A stretch of 64,000 bases of DNA from RYN-230 sp963717125 (lineage in GTDB: Bacteria > Actinomycetota > Actinomycetes > Streptosporangiales > Streptosporangiaceae). The stretch covers positions 1 to 64,000 of the forward strand of contig CAVQVG010000018.1 of NCBI GenBank assembly GCA_963717125.1. Reading direction: 5' to 3'. Shown piece after piece: positions 48,975 through 58,402 of the stretch; position 1 is the first letter of the stretch; every line of letters begins with the position of its first letter. The notes under the pieces were generated by a model. That model was not told the DNA's origin and searched no databases. It saw nothing but the letters and a program-made list of their open reading frames with translations. Made by a program: the position numbers and the translations under genes.

Positions 48975-51800
48975 TCAGCCGGACTCGGACTGCTGCGTCT
49001 GCTCCAGCACGATCCGGGCCAGTTCGACGCGGGAGCCGATGTTCAGCTTCCGGAACACCTGGCGCAGGTGGAACGCGATGGTGTGGGCGCTCACATACAT
49101 CCGGGCGGCGACCTGCCGGTTGTTCAGCCCCTGGGCGACGAGCTCGGACGCGGCGCGCTCGGTCTCGGTGAGGCTCTCCCACCCGGCGGTGGGCCGCCCC
49201 GCCGCGGCGGCCCAGTGCCGCCGGCGCACCCCGAGCCTGCGCAGCCGGCGCCGGATGCGGGCCATGTCGGCGTTCGCGTCGGTCTGCCCGTAGCCGTCCA
49301 GCGCCTCGCTCATGTAGGGCACGGCCCGAGCCGCGTTCCCCTGCCGGGCCAGCAGCACGCCGAGGTCCTCGGCGGCCGAGGCGCGGGCCCACGGGTCATC
49401 GTGCTGGGCCGCCGCGTGGGCCAGCCGGGCGGCGTCCTTTTCCAGCAGGCCGAGGCAGTGCGCGGCCGCTACGGCGGCCGGCCGGCAGCCGGGGTTCTCG
49501 CTGGCCAGCGCGCCGGTCAGCTGGGCGGCCTGGGTGGCCAGGCCGCGGTCGCCCGCGTCCAGGGCGGTGCGCACCAGCCAGGCTGGGGCGGTGGGATTGC
49601 CAAGCAGCATGCTGCGCCGGGCCGGCAGCACGGCGCAGATCTCGCGGACCTGGCTGAGCACCGCGGCCGGGCCGTCGCGGGCCTCGGCGATCTGGGCCGC
49701 GCCCACCGTGCAGTCGGTGCGGGCATAGCCGGCGGCGTAATGCGGCATCCGGACCTGGCGCCGGGCCATGTGCTCGGCCGCGGCGGCCAGGTCGCCGCGG
49801 CGCAGCGCGATCGCGCCGAGGATGGATTCGGCCGCCGAGGTGTAGCCGTGGGCGCCCAGCGCGGCCGCCGTGGCCAGTGCGGCCTCGGCCGCGGCCACCG
49901 CGTCGCCCAGCCGGCCCCGGGCCAGGTAGATGCGGGCCCGCAGCAGGGGCGGGATCGCCTCCGCCGGGATGCCGCGCAACGTGATGTTGTCCGCGGCCCG
50001 GATGACCGTCTCCGCTTCGTCGAACCGGCGCAGTTCGACCAGGCAGGTGGCCAGCGCGAGCAGCGGCTGGAAGTGCCGGGCGTCCGGCGAGATCCCACTG
50101 CCGTGCCGGGCGGCGTCGCGGAGCCGCTCCAGGGCCTCGGCCAGGCGGCCCTCGTCCCAGCTGATCATCGCGCGGGCTATCTGGGCCGCCACCAGCACCG
50201 GGCCGTCGTAGTCGCCGGGGGCGCTCAGGATACGGGCCGCGATCGGGCCGGCGGCGTCACGGTCACGCAGCCCGTTGAGGGCCAGCAGTTGCGCGGTCAG
50301 CGCCTGGTCGCGCAGTCCGGCGGGCAGCCCGGCCGGGGCCAGCGCGGCCCGGGCCTCGGCCGCGGCCTGCTGCGCCCGGCCGGTGGCGGACCGGATCGAG
50401 GACAGCGCGCAGCGCAGCCGGGACTCCGGGATCGTCGGCAACGGCTGGGCCAGCGTCTCGTGCACGATGCGGGCGGCCTGTTGGAGCTGGCCGGCCGCGG
50501 TCAGCGCCTCGGCGGCGGCCACCGAGCGGGGTAGCGCGGCCGGGTCGGTGGGCGGGGTGAGCTCCAGGGCCCGCAGCGCCAGCCGGGCCGCGGTCTGCGG
50601 CGACGAGGGCAGCGTGCCAGCGGCGGCCCGGTCCAGCCCGGCCAGGGTGGCGGGATCGCTGGTGTGCGCGGCTTCCAGCAGGTGCGCTGCGGCGGACAGA
50701 GCCGAACCGCCGCGGTTCAGCAGGATCTCGCCGAACTGGCGGTGCAGCGCCTTGCGGCCCGGCTCGGGGATGAGGTTGGCGATGGCCCGCCACATCAGAT
50801 CGTGCCGGAACGACAGCAGGTCATCGGCGGCGACCAGCAGGCCGGCGTCCATCGCCTCCTCGACGGTGGGCAGCAGGGTGGCCGGGGTCACGCCCAGCAT
50901 CTCGGTCGCGTCTTCGAGCAGGAACGACCGGCCCAGCACAGCCGCCGTCTCCAGCAGTTGCTGGGCCGGCCCGCTGAGGTCATCCAGCCGCTGCCGGGCC
51001 AGGTACTGGATCCGCTGCGGCAGCCGGGTGCGGACCAACCGGGCCGAGCCGTCGGTGACCTGGACGGCATCCTCCTCGGCCAGGCCGTGGACCAGCTCGC
51101 TGAGCAGCGACGGGTGGCCGGCCGCGCGCGCGGCCAGGGCCAGCAGGCTGCGGTCCGGTGGCACGCCGAACGCGTCGGTGAGCACGCCCAGCACCGCGTC
51201 ATCGCTGAGCGAGGCGAGCGTGATGCGGCTGGCTCCGTCTCCCTCCAGCACCCGGAACAGCAGGTCGGCGCCTTTGTCCTGGGGGGTCTTCGAGCCGGCC
51301 AGCAGCCAGGCCACCGGGCTGGAGGCCAGCTCGCGGGGCAGCACCCGGAGCGCCAGCAGGGTGGCTGGGCTGGCCCATTGCAGATCATCGAGGCTGATGA
51401 GCACGGGACCGGCCGCGGCCCGCTGTTCCAGATGGGCTTGCAGCTGGCCGATCCGCCCGGCGGTGATGTCCGGCGGCCTCCCGCGATCCGCGGCGCCGCC
51501 GCTGCCCAGCGGCTGATGCAAGGCCGCGAGCAGGGTGAAGAACGGCACGTGCCGGCCGAGCTGGTCGCCGCGGCCGGCGGCCAGCGAGAAACCCTGGCCG
51601 GCCGCCTCGCGGGCGGACTCGCGGAGCAGCCGGGATTTCCCCATCCCCGCATCGCCATCGACGAGCAGGACCCCGCCAAGCCCACGCTGCGCGCGCCGGA
51701 GCAGATCACGGACCAGCTGCCATTCGGCCTGGCGGCCGCGCATAGCTACTTGTCCGGCCGGCTTTGCCGCCCGCGGGCTCACTACGGAGCGCCCGGCCAT
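48975..51800 (-). CDS. Large ATPase LuxR-type regulator (LAL), copy 1
   Basis: A 941-residue MalT-like regulator. P-loop VLLVDGDAGMGKSRLLRES near residue 45, Walker B LISLDDLQWA near 115, then long helical TPR-like repeats, and a C-terminal LuxR HTH (LTETERAASELVAQGLNNRQ then VAARMYVSAHTIAFHLRQVF). LAL regulators activate antibiotic or catabolic clusters when ligand binds. ATG 51800 has GGGGG six bases upstream; an internal ATG at 51743 would match the start of the paralogue. Paralogue of the gene at 52102; no obvious target cluster in the window. Confidence 0.87.
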   Translation of the reverse strand: MAGRSVVSPRAAKPAGQVAMRGRQAEWQLVRDLLRRAQRGLGGVLLVDGDAGMGKSRLLRESAREAAGQGFSLAAGRGDQLGRHVPFFTLLAALHQPLGSGGAADRGRPPDITAGRIGQLQAHLEQRAAAGPVLISLDDLQWASPATLLALRVLPRELASSPVAWLLAGSKTPQDKGADLLFRVLEGDGASRITLASLSDDAVLGVLTDAFGVPPDRSLLALAARAAGHPSLLSELVHGLAEEDAVQVTDGSARLVRTRLPQRIQYLARQRLDDLSGPAQQLLETAAVLGRSFLLEDATEMLGVTPATLLPTVEEAMDAGLLVAADDLLSFRHDLMWRAIANLIPEPGRKALHRQFGEILLNRGGSALSAAAHLLEAAHTSDPATLAGLDRAAAGTLPSSPQTAARLALRALELTPPTDPAALPRSVAAAEALTAAGQLQQAARIVHETLAQPLPTIPESRLRCALSSIRSATGRAQQAAAEARAALAPAGLPAGLRDQALTAQLLALNGLRDRDAAGPIAARILSAPGDYDGPVLVAAQIARAMISWDEGRLAEALERLRDAARHGSGISPDARHFQPLLALATCLVELRRFDEAETVIRAADNITLRGIPAEAIPPLLRARIYLARGRLGDAVAAAEAALATAAALGAHGYTSAAESILGAIALRRGDLAAAAEHMARRQVRMPHYAAGYARTDCTVGAAQIAEARDGPAAVLSQVREICAVLPARRSMLLGNPTAPAWLVRTALDAGDRGLATQAAQLTGALASENPGCRPAAVAAAHCLGLLEKDAARLAHAAAQHDDPWARASAAEDLGVLLARQGNAARAVPYMSEALDGYGQTDANADMARIRRRLRRLGVRRRHWAAAAGRPTAGWESLTETERAASELVAQGLNNRQVAARMYVSAHTIAFHLRQVFRKLNIGSRVELARIVLEQTQQSESG

Positions 51801-52101
51801 CGCTGCCCCCGGGAGCCTGGACGGTTTGCCATGATTCAATACGAAGCGTCACATGACGGCCGGCGTGTCACATCCCCCATCCGCGTAGGTGGCTAGCCGT
51901 ACTTCGGCCGGGAGGCTCGTATCGTGCCTGGTGGCGGGGGGCGCGGAGGCGGCCGCCGGCGACTTTCGGCGGACCGTCTATTGCCGCCTCATGGTTATCA
52001 CTTTTCCCGCTACGTGCGGGTCTGGCGCCGGGTGGCGTGTTTCCGGCCGCGGAGTCTGGCTGCGGCCGGAGCGGTCCGCCGCCGGGCGGCGCGGCGCGGG
52101 G
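51801..52101. other. Gap between the two LAL regulators
   Basis: About 300 bases; no gene recognised. It should contain the promoter of copy 1. Confidence 0.35.
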
Positions 52102-54987
52102 TTATGGACTAGCCGGTTTGAGGATGCGAAAGCACGCCGGGCGGTTCACGCTGTGCTCTGCGCGCGGCCCCCGCTGCTCGGCCACCACCCGGGCCAGTTC
52201 CACCCGGGAGCTGATGCCGAGCTTGCGGAAAACGTTCCGCAGATGGTAAGCGACGGTGTGCGCGCTCACGTACATCTGCTTCGCGACCTGCTGATTGCTC
52301 AGGCCCTGCGCGACGAGGTTGGAGGTGGCCTGCTCGGCCGGGGTGAGGCCATTCCAGCCCGACACCGGCCGTGCTCCCGTGGCCCGGGACCGCCGCCGGA
52401 TACCCAGCCGGCGCAGCCTGCGCCGGACCCGGGCCACGTCCCGATCGGCCCCGGTCTGGCCGTAGCCGGCCAGCGCGCTGTCCAGCTGGATCACGGCGTC
52501 GGCCCGCTCCGCGGTGCTGGCCAGCAGGTGACCCAGATCCTCGGCGGCGGAGGCCCGCGCCCACGGATCAGGGTGGCCGGCCACCGCCTGAGCGAGCCGG
52601 GCCGGGTCCAGACTGACCAGGCCGGCGCAGTGCGCCGCCGCCACCATGGCTACCGGGAAGGTGGGATTCTCCCGGGCGATCTCCTCGGCGACCCGGGCCA
52701 CGCTGGCCGCCAGGTCCAGGCGGTTCGCGGCCAGGGCGGTGCGGGCCAGCCAGGCGGCCGCGGCCGGGTCGCCGATCAGCACCTGACGATGCCCGCCCAG
52801 GCCGGCGTAGAGGTCGCCGAGCAGCTGCGTCGCCTTCTTCGGCCCGGCCGCCGCCTCCACGAGCAGCGCGTGGGCCAGCAGCGTCTCGGTGCCGGCATAA
52901 CCGTCCGTGAAGTGCGCGACGTCGGGGCGGCCGCGCAGGTGCTGGGCGGCCGTGCGCAGATCCCCAGCCCGGAAGGCGATCACGCTGAGCACCGACCGGG
53001 CTAGCGCGCTCTGCGTCCAGGCCCGGCGCGTGTCGGCCAGGCTCAACGCGGTGTCGGCCGCCGCCCGGGCCTCCTGGATCCGGCCCTGCGCGAGGTCAGC
53101 CCGGGCCCGGAGCACCGGCGGGATGGGCGCTGACACGTGCCCCCCGGGCGTCTGCATGGCGCCCGCCGTGCCGCGGATGATGGCTGACGCCTCATCGAAC
53201 TGGCGGAGGTCAATGAGCCGGGCGGCCAGCACGAGCAGCGGCTGGAAGTGCCGGGCGTCCGGGGAGATCCCGCCGGCCCGCCGCGCCGCCTCGCGGCACA
53301 GCTGCAGGCCCTGGCCGAGCTGGCCGTCGGCCCAGCAGATGGCGCCCAGCACGGTCAGCGCCCCGGCCAGCGCCGGCTCGCCATGCTCACCCGGCCGGGC
53401 CAGCACGTCCTGAGCCACCGCCCGGGCCCGCTGGTTCTCGCCGAGCGCGCCGAGCGCCTGGAGTTGCGCGACGACGGCCTCGTCGCGCACCGGTTCCGGC
53501 ACATCCGGCCAGGCCAGCACCGTCCCGGCTTCGGTGTTGGCCTCGGCTGGGCGGCCCTGCAGGCCGAGGATCGCGGACCGGGCCGCGCGGAGCCGGGCGC
53601 GGTAGCCGGCTGGCAGCGGCTGGGCCAGCGCGTCCCGGACCAGCCCGTCGGCCTCGTCCAGCCGGGCCGCCGCGGTCAGCGCACCGGCCGCGCGCACCAG
53701 CCGTGGATACCGGTCCGCGTCGTCGGGCAGGGTCAGTTCGAGCGCCCGGACGGCCAGGTCGGCCGCAGTGCCCGGCGCGGTTTGCAGCACCTCATCGGCG
53801 GCCTGGTCCAGGCCGGCCGTGGCGGCCGGATCCCCGCGGCGCGCCCCCTCGACCAGGTGGCTGGCGGCGGTCAGCGCGGAATCACCGCGATTCAGCAGGA
53901 TCCCGCCGAACTGCCGGTGCAGCGCGTGCCGAGCGGGCACCGGCACTCCCTCGGCGATCGCCCGCCACAGCAGCGCCTGCCGGAAGCTGAACGCCTGCCC
54001 GCCCGCAGTCAGGATCCCGGCCGCCAGCGCCTCGTTGACCAGCGGGAGCAGCCCGGCCGGCGGCTCACCCAGCATGTCGACCGCGTCGTCGAGCTGGAAG
54101 GAATCGCCGAGTACGGCCATGATCTCCAACAGCGACCGGGTGCGCCCGGTCAGCTCGCCGAGCCTGCGCCGGGCGGCCGCGTGCAGCCGCGGCGGCAGCT
54201 GCCCAGAGATCAGCGCCGCGCTCTGCCCAGCCATCCGGACCGCGCCCGCCTCGCACAGGCCGTGCAGCAACTCGGTGAGCAGGAAGGGATGGCCGGCCGC
54301 CCCCGCCGCCAGCTCGGCCAGGTCCTGGTCGGGGCGGGCGCCCAGCACATCGGTGAGCAGGGCGGCCACCGCGTCGCTGGTCAGCGGGCCCAGGGTGACC
54401 CGGGCCGCGCCTTCTTTCTCCAGCAGGTCGAAAAGCAGGCCGGCACCGCCGCCGTCCGCCGCGGTCCGGCGGGCCAGCACCCAGGCCAGCCGGTGCGCGG
54501 CCAGCCGCCGGGGCAGGACGCGCAGCGCAGTGAGCGTGGCCGGGTCGGCCCAGTGCAGATCGTCCAGGCTGATCAGCACCGGGCGGACCGCGGTGCGCCG
54601 CTCGACCAGCGCCTGGATCGCGCTGAAGGCAGCCGCCGGGAAGTCCCTCGCCGCCAGCCCGGAGGAGGCCGGGATGCCCGGGGTCCACGACGTCCCGGCG
54701 GATGTCGCCGGGGTCCCTGGGGTCCCGGCGGTCCGGCCGGCCAGGTCGCCGGGTGATTCTGGCAGCGCCGCGGTCAACGGGGCGAGCGGCATGAGCTGGC
54801 CCAGTTCATCGGCGGCCGCCGTGGCCAGCGCGAAATCCCGGCGGGCGGCCAGCGCGGTCACCTCAGCCAGCAGCGCGGACTTGCCGATACCCGGTTCGCC
54901 CTCGATCAGCAGCACCTGGCCGTGCCCTTGGGCGGCTGCCCGCAGGCAGTCCCCGGCTAGTTGCAGCTCATGCTCGCGTCCCCGCAT
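52102..54987 (-). CDS. Large ATPase LuxR-type regulator (LAL), copy 2
   Basis: A 961-residue regulator with P-loop VLLIEGEPGIGKSALLAEVT, Walker B ISLDDLHWADPATLTALRVL, helical repeats and C-terminal HTH (LTPAEQATSNLVAQGLSNQQ, VAKQMYVSAHTVAYHLRNVF). It resembles its neighbour along the whole length (shared LISLDDL.WA, MLGEPPAGLLPLV-type segments and the same HTH), so the pair arose by tandem duplication. AGGGGCCTGCT precedes the ATG. The ligand and targets are unknown. Confidence 0.88.
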   Translation of the reverse strand: MRGREHELQLAGDCLRAAAQGHGQVLLIEGEPGIGKSALLAEVTALAARRDFALATAAADELGQLMPLAPLTAALPESPGDLAGRTAGTPGTPATSAGTSWTPGIPASSGLAARDFPAAAFSAIQALVERRTAVRPVLISLDDLHWADPATLTALRVLPRRLAAHRLAWVLARRTAADGGGAGLLFDLLEKEGAARVTLGPLTSDAVAALLTDVLGARPDQDLAELAAGAAGHPFLLTELLHGLCEAGAVRMAGQSAALISGQLPPRLHAAARRRLGELTGRTRSLLEIMAVLGDSFQLDDAVDMLGEPPAGLLPLVNEALAAGILTAGGQAFSFRQALLWRAIAEGVPVPARHALHRQFGGILLNRGDSALTAASHLVEGARRGDPAATAGLDQAADEVLQTAPGTAADLAVRALELTLPDDADRYPRLVRAAGALTAAARLDEADGLVRDALAQPLPAGYRARLRAARSAILGLQGRPAEANTEAGTVLAWPDVPEPVRDEAVVAQLQALGALGENQRARAVAQDVLARPGEHGEPALAGALTVLGAICWADGQLGQGLQLCREAARRAGGISPDARHFQPLLVLAARLIDLRQFDEASAIIRGTAGAMQTPGGHVSAPIPPVLRARADLAQGRIQEARAAADTALSLADTRRAWTQSALARSVLSVIAFRAGDLRTAAQHLRGRPDVAHFTDGYAGTETLLAHALLVEAAAGPKKATQLLGDLYAGLGGHRQVLIGDPAAAAWLARTALAANRLDLAASVARVAEEIARENPTFPVAMVAAAHCAGLVSLDPARLAQAVAGHPDPWARASAAEDLGHLLASTAERADAVIQLDSALAGYGQTGADRDVARVRRRLRRLGIRRRSRATGARPVSGWNGLTPAEQATSNLVAQGLSNQQVAKQMYVSAHTVAYHLRNVFRKLGISSRVELARVVAEQRGPRAEHSVNRPACFRILKPASP

Positions 54988-55179
54988 AGCAGGCCCCTAA
55001 GCAGGCTAGACCCAGGCGGTGCGGCGGCACAGCCAGCTCAATCCCGGTTGACGTCGGCGTGGCGACATGACCCCGAATAGTCGCTGATGATGGCAATGTG
55101 ATACTCAGGGCACAGTAACACGGTTGGGTAACGGTGTGATCGCCCGGGAAGCCCGCGCAACGGACTGCAGGTGGTCAGG

Positions 55180-55731
55180 GTGGAAGAGATTTCGGTACCT
55201 GAGGTGACAGCCGAGGACCACGTGCTCGGCCCCGCCGGCGCGCCGGTCACGATCATCGAATACGGCGACTACGAATGCCCGTTCTGCCGGGGCGCGGCCC
55301 GGGATGTGCACCGGCTGCTGGACGAGTACCCGGGCAAGATCCGGCTGGTGTTCCGGAACTTCCCCATCCCGCAGCTGCACCCGCACGCTGAGCAGGCGGC
55401 CGAGGCCGCCGAGGCGGCCGCCGCCCAGGGAAAGTTCTGGCAGATGTACGACCTGCTGCTGCGCGACGGGGCTCGCCTCGACCTCGACTCGCTGCTCGGC
55501 TACGCGGACCGGCTCGGTCTGGACGTCAGCCGGCTGCAGAACGAGATGGCCGGCAACGACTATGCCGCCAGGATCGAGCGCGACGTGCGGGAGGGCATCC
55601 AGAGCGGGGTGAACGCCACGCCCAAGTTCTACGTCAACGGCACCCGAATCGACGGCAAGGTCCCGCTGGAGGGTCTCTTCGAGGCGGTGGAGGAGGCGCT
55701 GGGCGTGGTCTCGGCCGAGGAGACGCTATGA
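55180..55731 (+). CDS. DsbA-family thioredoxin-fold protein
   Basis: A 183-residue DsbA-like protein with EYGDYECPFCRGAARDVHRL (CPFC active site near residue 33), an inserted helical domain, and SGVNATPKFYVNGTRI with the cis-proline loop. There is no signal peptide, so it acts in the cytoplasm, as do FrnE-like or NhaA-linked relatives. GTG at 55180 follows AGGTGG by 5 bases; a GTG at 55171 is also possible. Its stop overlaps the start of the cysteine-rich protein gene (ATGA), so the two are coupled. Confidence 0.88.
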   Translation: MEEISVPEVTAEDHVLGPAGAPVTIIEYGDYECPFCRGAARDVHRLLDEYPGKIRLVFRNFPIPQLHPHAEQAAEAAEAAAAQGKFWQMYDLLLRDGARLDLDSLLGYADRLGLDVSRLQNEMAGNDYAARIERDVREGIQSGVNATPKFYVNGTRIDGKVPLEGLFEAVEEALGVVSAEETL

Positions 55732-56132
55732 GCTACGCACGGCAGTTGCTGGACACCTACCCGAGCACGTACCGCGCTGACGACGACATGCTGGCCGCGG
55801 TCATCGACGCGCTCACCGACTGTGCCCAGGCCTGCACCGCGGACGTCAGCGCGGACCTGAGCGAGCCCGATCTGGCCGAAATGGTCACCTGTATCCGGCT
55901 GTGCCTGGACTGCGCCGACATCTGCGCCGCCACCGCCGGGGTGGTCAGCCGCCAGGCGGCGTACGACCCAGCCATGGTCCGGCCGCTGCTGGAGGCCTGC
56001 GCGGCCAGCTGCAAGAGCTGTGGTGACGAGTGCGAGCACCATGCCGCGCATCACCCGCACTGCCGGGTCTGCGCCGAGGCGTGCCGCCGCTGCGAGCAGG
56101 CCTGCCGGAATCTGCTGGCCGTGCTGAGCTAG
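55728..56132 (+). CDS. Cysteine-rich four-helix (Csp/DUF326-like) protein
   Basis: A 134-residue helical protein with about 13 cysteines in CxxxC-type spacing: TDCAQACTAD, TCIRLCLDCADICAA, ACAASCKSCGDECEHH and the final VCAEACRRCEQAC. This is the pattern of copper-storage proteins (Csp) and DUF326, which line a four-helix bundle with thiolates to hold many Cu(I) ions. The coupled DsbA-like protein could reduce these thiols. Cytosolic (no signal peptide). Its 3' end overlaps the convergent whiB gene by four bases. Confidence 0.85.
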   Translation: MSYARQLLDTYPSTYRADDDMLAAVIDALTDCAQACTADVSADLSEPDLAEMVTCIRLCLDCADICAATAGVVSRQAAYDPAMVRPLLEACAASCKSCGDECEHHAAHHPHCRVCAEACRRCEQACRNLLAVLS

Positions 56133-56509
56133 GCGGTCCGGTTGTCCAGCAGGCGGCTGACGCCGACGCCGCTGAGCCATTCCTTGCGGATGGCCGCGCG
56201 CTCGGCCTCCAGCAGGCCGCCCCAGACACCGTAGCGCCCGGCCGCGTCCCACTGCCGCATGGACAGCTCCAGGCAGTCGGCGCGCACCGGGCACGTCGCG
56301 CACAACGCCAGCGCCCGCGCGGCCTCGGCGCGGGCGCGGCTCCACCGGGTCGCCACCGGGAACCAGTCATCGGCGTCCGTGCCGCCGTCGGCGCACCGCG
56401 CCAGCCGGCTCGTGACCCGCACCATCAGCTGCCGGTCGGTCAGGTCAGCCGGCCTGTCCGCCCGGGCCTGCCCGGAAGCGCCGGGCTCCGCCAACCCTGT
56501 CTGATACAT
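56129..56509 (-). CDS. WhiB-family iron-sulfur regulator
   Basis: A 126-residue WhiB-like protein with the four cluster cysteines (ARCADGG; LCATCPVRADCLELSM) and the turn RYGVWGGLLEAERAAI, then a short basic tail. WhiB proteins bind [4Fe-4S], interact with region 4 of the main sigma factor and control development, redox or antibiotic response. Start uncertain: ATG at 56509 or one at 56425 (MVRVTSRLARC). Confidence 0.85.
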   Translation of the reverse strand: MYQTGLAEPGASGQARADRPADLTDRQLMVRVTSRLARCADGGTDADDWFPVATRWSRARAEAARALALCATCPVRADCLELSMRQWDAAGRYGVWGGLLEAERAAIRKEWLSGVGVSRLLDNRTA

Positions 56510-56641
56510 ATCCCGAGCCTGTCCGGCCCGCCCGGGAACCCACATCCTCAAGGCGGATAATTCTCCGCGGCAGAGCAGCATGAAGCCATGACTGAGCTGC
56601 CCGGTTCGCCGGCCGGGCACCAGGACCAGATGTCCCGCCGG

Positions 56642-57523
56642 TCAGACCTTGAGCAGCTCAGCCAGCTGCCGGGCGTTGGTCTGCGCGTAGTCGCGGTAGC
56701 AGTTGTTGAACAGAACGTGCGTGCTGCTGGCCTGCTCGGCCAGGGTGCGCACCTTGGGCGCCCATTCCGCCAGCTCGGGCTCGGTGTAGTGGTAGCCGAA
56801 CCGCTCGTGGATGTCCTTGCTGGTCCACTTGTCCGAGTGGCCATGGAAGCGGACCACGGCCAGGTCGGGAGCCGTTACGGCGACCACCGGCGGGATCGAG
56901 TCCCGGTAGCCCTGGGGCATGTCCACGCACACATACGGCAGCTGGTTGGCGGCCAGGAAATCGAGCGTCTCCTGCTGGTTATCCGGGGTCATCCAGGTCC
57001 GGTTGCGGAACTCCACGCAGATCCGGCGCGGTGCCGCCCGCTCAGCGCAGGCCACGATGTACTCCTTGCGCGCCCGGGAGATAGGGAACCATGGCGGGAA
57101 CTGGAACAGGATCGCGCCGAGCTTGCCGGCCTGGTTGAGCGGCTCCAGCGCGGCCAGGAACCGCTGCCACGCCTGATCGGTCACCGCGGGGTCGATGTCT
57201 TTCAGGTAGATCCGGTCCTTGCCGGTCTTCTCCGCGGCCGGGCGCAGGTCGGTGGGCAGCGCGGCGACCCGGGTCGGGTGCTGGGTGAACAGGCTGAACG
57301 CCTTCACGTTGAAGGTGAACCCGGCCGGGGTGCGCTGCGCCCAGGTGGTGGCGGTCTGTTCGGCCGGCAGCGCGTAGTAGGTGGCGTCCACCTCGACCAG
57401 GGGAAACTGCCGGGCGTAGTAGCGCAGCCGTTTCTCCGGGGTGTCCGCTTCCGGCGGGTACCAGCCCGAGTCGATCAGGGTCCGGTCCGTCCATGACGCC
57501 GTGCCGACCCGGACCTGTCCCAT
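56642..57523 (-). CDS. DUF72 TIM-barrel protein
   Basis: A 293-residue protein with the DUF72 signature: VRVGTASWTDRTLIDSGWYP, then YARQFPLVEVDATYYALPAE, LGAILFQFPPWF, RRICVEFRNRTWMT and HVLFNNCYRDYAQTNARQLA. Compact TIM barrel of unknown enzymatic role. ATG start, with a plausible GGT-rich leader. Stand-alone. Confidence 0.9.
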   Translation of the reverse strand: MGQVRVGTASWTDRTLIDSGWYPPEADTPEKRLRYYARQFPLVEVDATYYALPAEQTATTWAQRTPAGFTFNVKAFSLFTQHPTRVAALPTDLRPAAEKTGKDRIYLKDIDPAVTDQAWQRFLAALEPLNQAGKLGAILFQFPPWFPISRARKEYIVACAERAAPRRICVEFRNRTWMTPDNQQETLDFLAANQLPYVCVDMPQGYRDSIPPVVAVTAPDLAVVRFHGHSDKWTSKDIHERFGYHYTEPELAEWAPKVRTLAEQASSTHVLFNNCYRDYAQTNARQLAELLKV

Positions 57524-57579
57524 ACCCGCAGCATAGAAACAGGGAAGATAGGACCGGGCAACCGGGAGGAACCTGATCT

Positions 57580-57789
57580 GTGAGCTACGACCCCGAGGTG
57601 GCTGACCGGGTCCGGCGGGTGCTGGCTGACCAGGCCGGCGTGGCTGAGCAGAAGATGGTCGGCGGCGGACTGTCGTTCCTGGTCATCACCGTCGAGCCCG
57701 CCGGTTTCGCGGCTGATGACGCGCTGGCCGGGTGGGTGCAGCGGGGACTGGACTTCGCCGCCGGGCAGCCGGCCAAGCCGGAACGCTGA
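57580..57789 (+). CDS. Shortened TfoX-N-terminal-like protein
   Basis: A 69-residue protein starting MSYDPEVADRVRRVLADQ, with EQKMVGGGLSFLV and a tail GFAADDALAGWVQRGLDFA. Normal TfoX-N proteins of this kind are about 105 residues, with a middle stretch (GGRMCCGV... strand) between these blocks; about 40 residues are missing here in frame. GGGAGGAA lies 8 bases before the GTG, so translation looks intact. Possibly a viable short form or a recent deletion. Confidence 0.65.
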   Translation: MSYDPEVADRVRRVLADQAGVAEQKMVGGGLSFLVITVEPAGFAADDALAGWVQRGLDFAAGQPAKPER

Positions 57790-57808
57790 CGGGAGCCGTC
57801 CGCCGTGG

Positions 57809-58144
57809 TCAGTACGGCGGCCCGGCCGGGCCGGGATGGTGCGGGGCCTCGGCGCGCAGCACGGTCATCCGCTGGTGGAACTCGTCCTCATCGATCTCGC
57901 CGCGAGCGAACCGCTCGGCCAGGATCTGCTCGGGTGGTGCCGGCTGCCCGGGGCCCGTACCGGGGCCGGGGCCGTAGGGTGCCGCGCTGGGGTATCCCGG
58001 GCGCGGCGGGAAAGGTCGCTGGCCACCGCGGGTGAAGGAGCGAACCAGGGCGAAGATGACCAGCGCCAGGAGCACCCAGAAGACCAGGGAGCCGAGACCG
58101 ACGGCCCAGCCCCAGCCGCCCACGTGCGGTCCGTACCAGAACAT
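57809..58144 (-). CDS. SHOCT-domain membrane protein
   Basis: A 111-residue protein with one N-terminal span (AVGLGSLVFWVLLALVIFAL), a proline/glycine-rich linker, and a C-terminal SHOCT helix pair: ILAERFARGEIDEDEFHQRM. SHOCT domains mediate oligomerisation. GGAGG lies nine bases before the ATG. Function unknown. Confidence 0.85.
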   Translation of the reverse strand: MFWYGPHVGGWGWAVGLGSLVFWVLLALVIFALVRSFTRGGQRPFPPRPGYPSAAPYGPGPGTGPGQPAPPEQILAERFARGEIDEDEFHQRMTVLRAEAPHHPGPAGPPY

Positions 58145-58190
58145 CGCGATGCGCCTCCGTCCTGCGGGTCCGGGGCATGGGTGCCTCGCC

Positions 58191-58235
58191 GGGCCGCGGG
58201 GTGTGGCCCGCCGGGGCCGTGGGGTGTGGCCCGCC
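58191..58235 (+). repeat. Tandem 22-bp repeat
   Basis: Two head-to-tail copies of GGGCCG(C/T)GGGGTGTGGCCCGCC, upstream of the SHOCT gene start. Each unit is itself partly palindromic (GGGCC...GGCCC), so it may fold. Confidence 0.65.
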
Positions 58236-58402
58236 GCAGTTGCAGTGCACCTCGCCAACCTGGGCGCGGGCTGGATAGCACCCATTAGCCCGCTTCATGC
58301 CTGGCTGTCCCGAATGAGCCGGGGACTGCGGGGCAGTAGTAGTGGCTGTGCTGGAATGCCGCACAGTGCCCTACCGGTGCGGCCGTCTCGGTGGAGGACA
58401 CG

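Noticed and set aside
49068..50534. Long plus-strand frame opposite LAL copy 1
   Set aside because: No domain or start signal; mirror of a confident gene.
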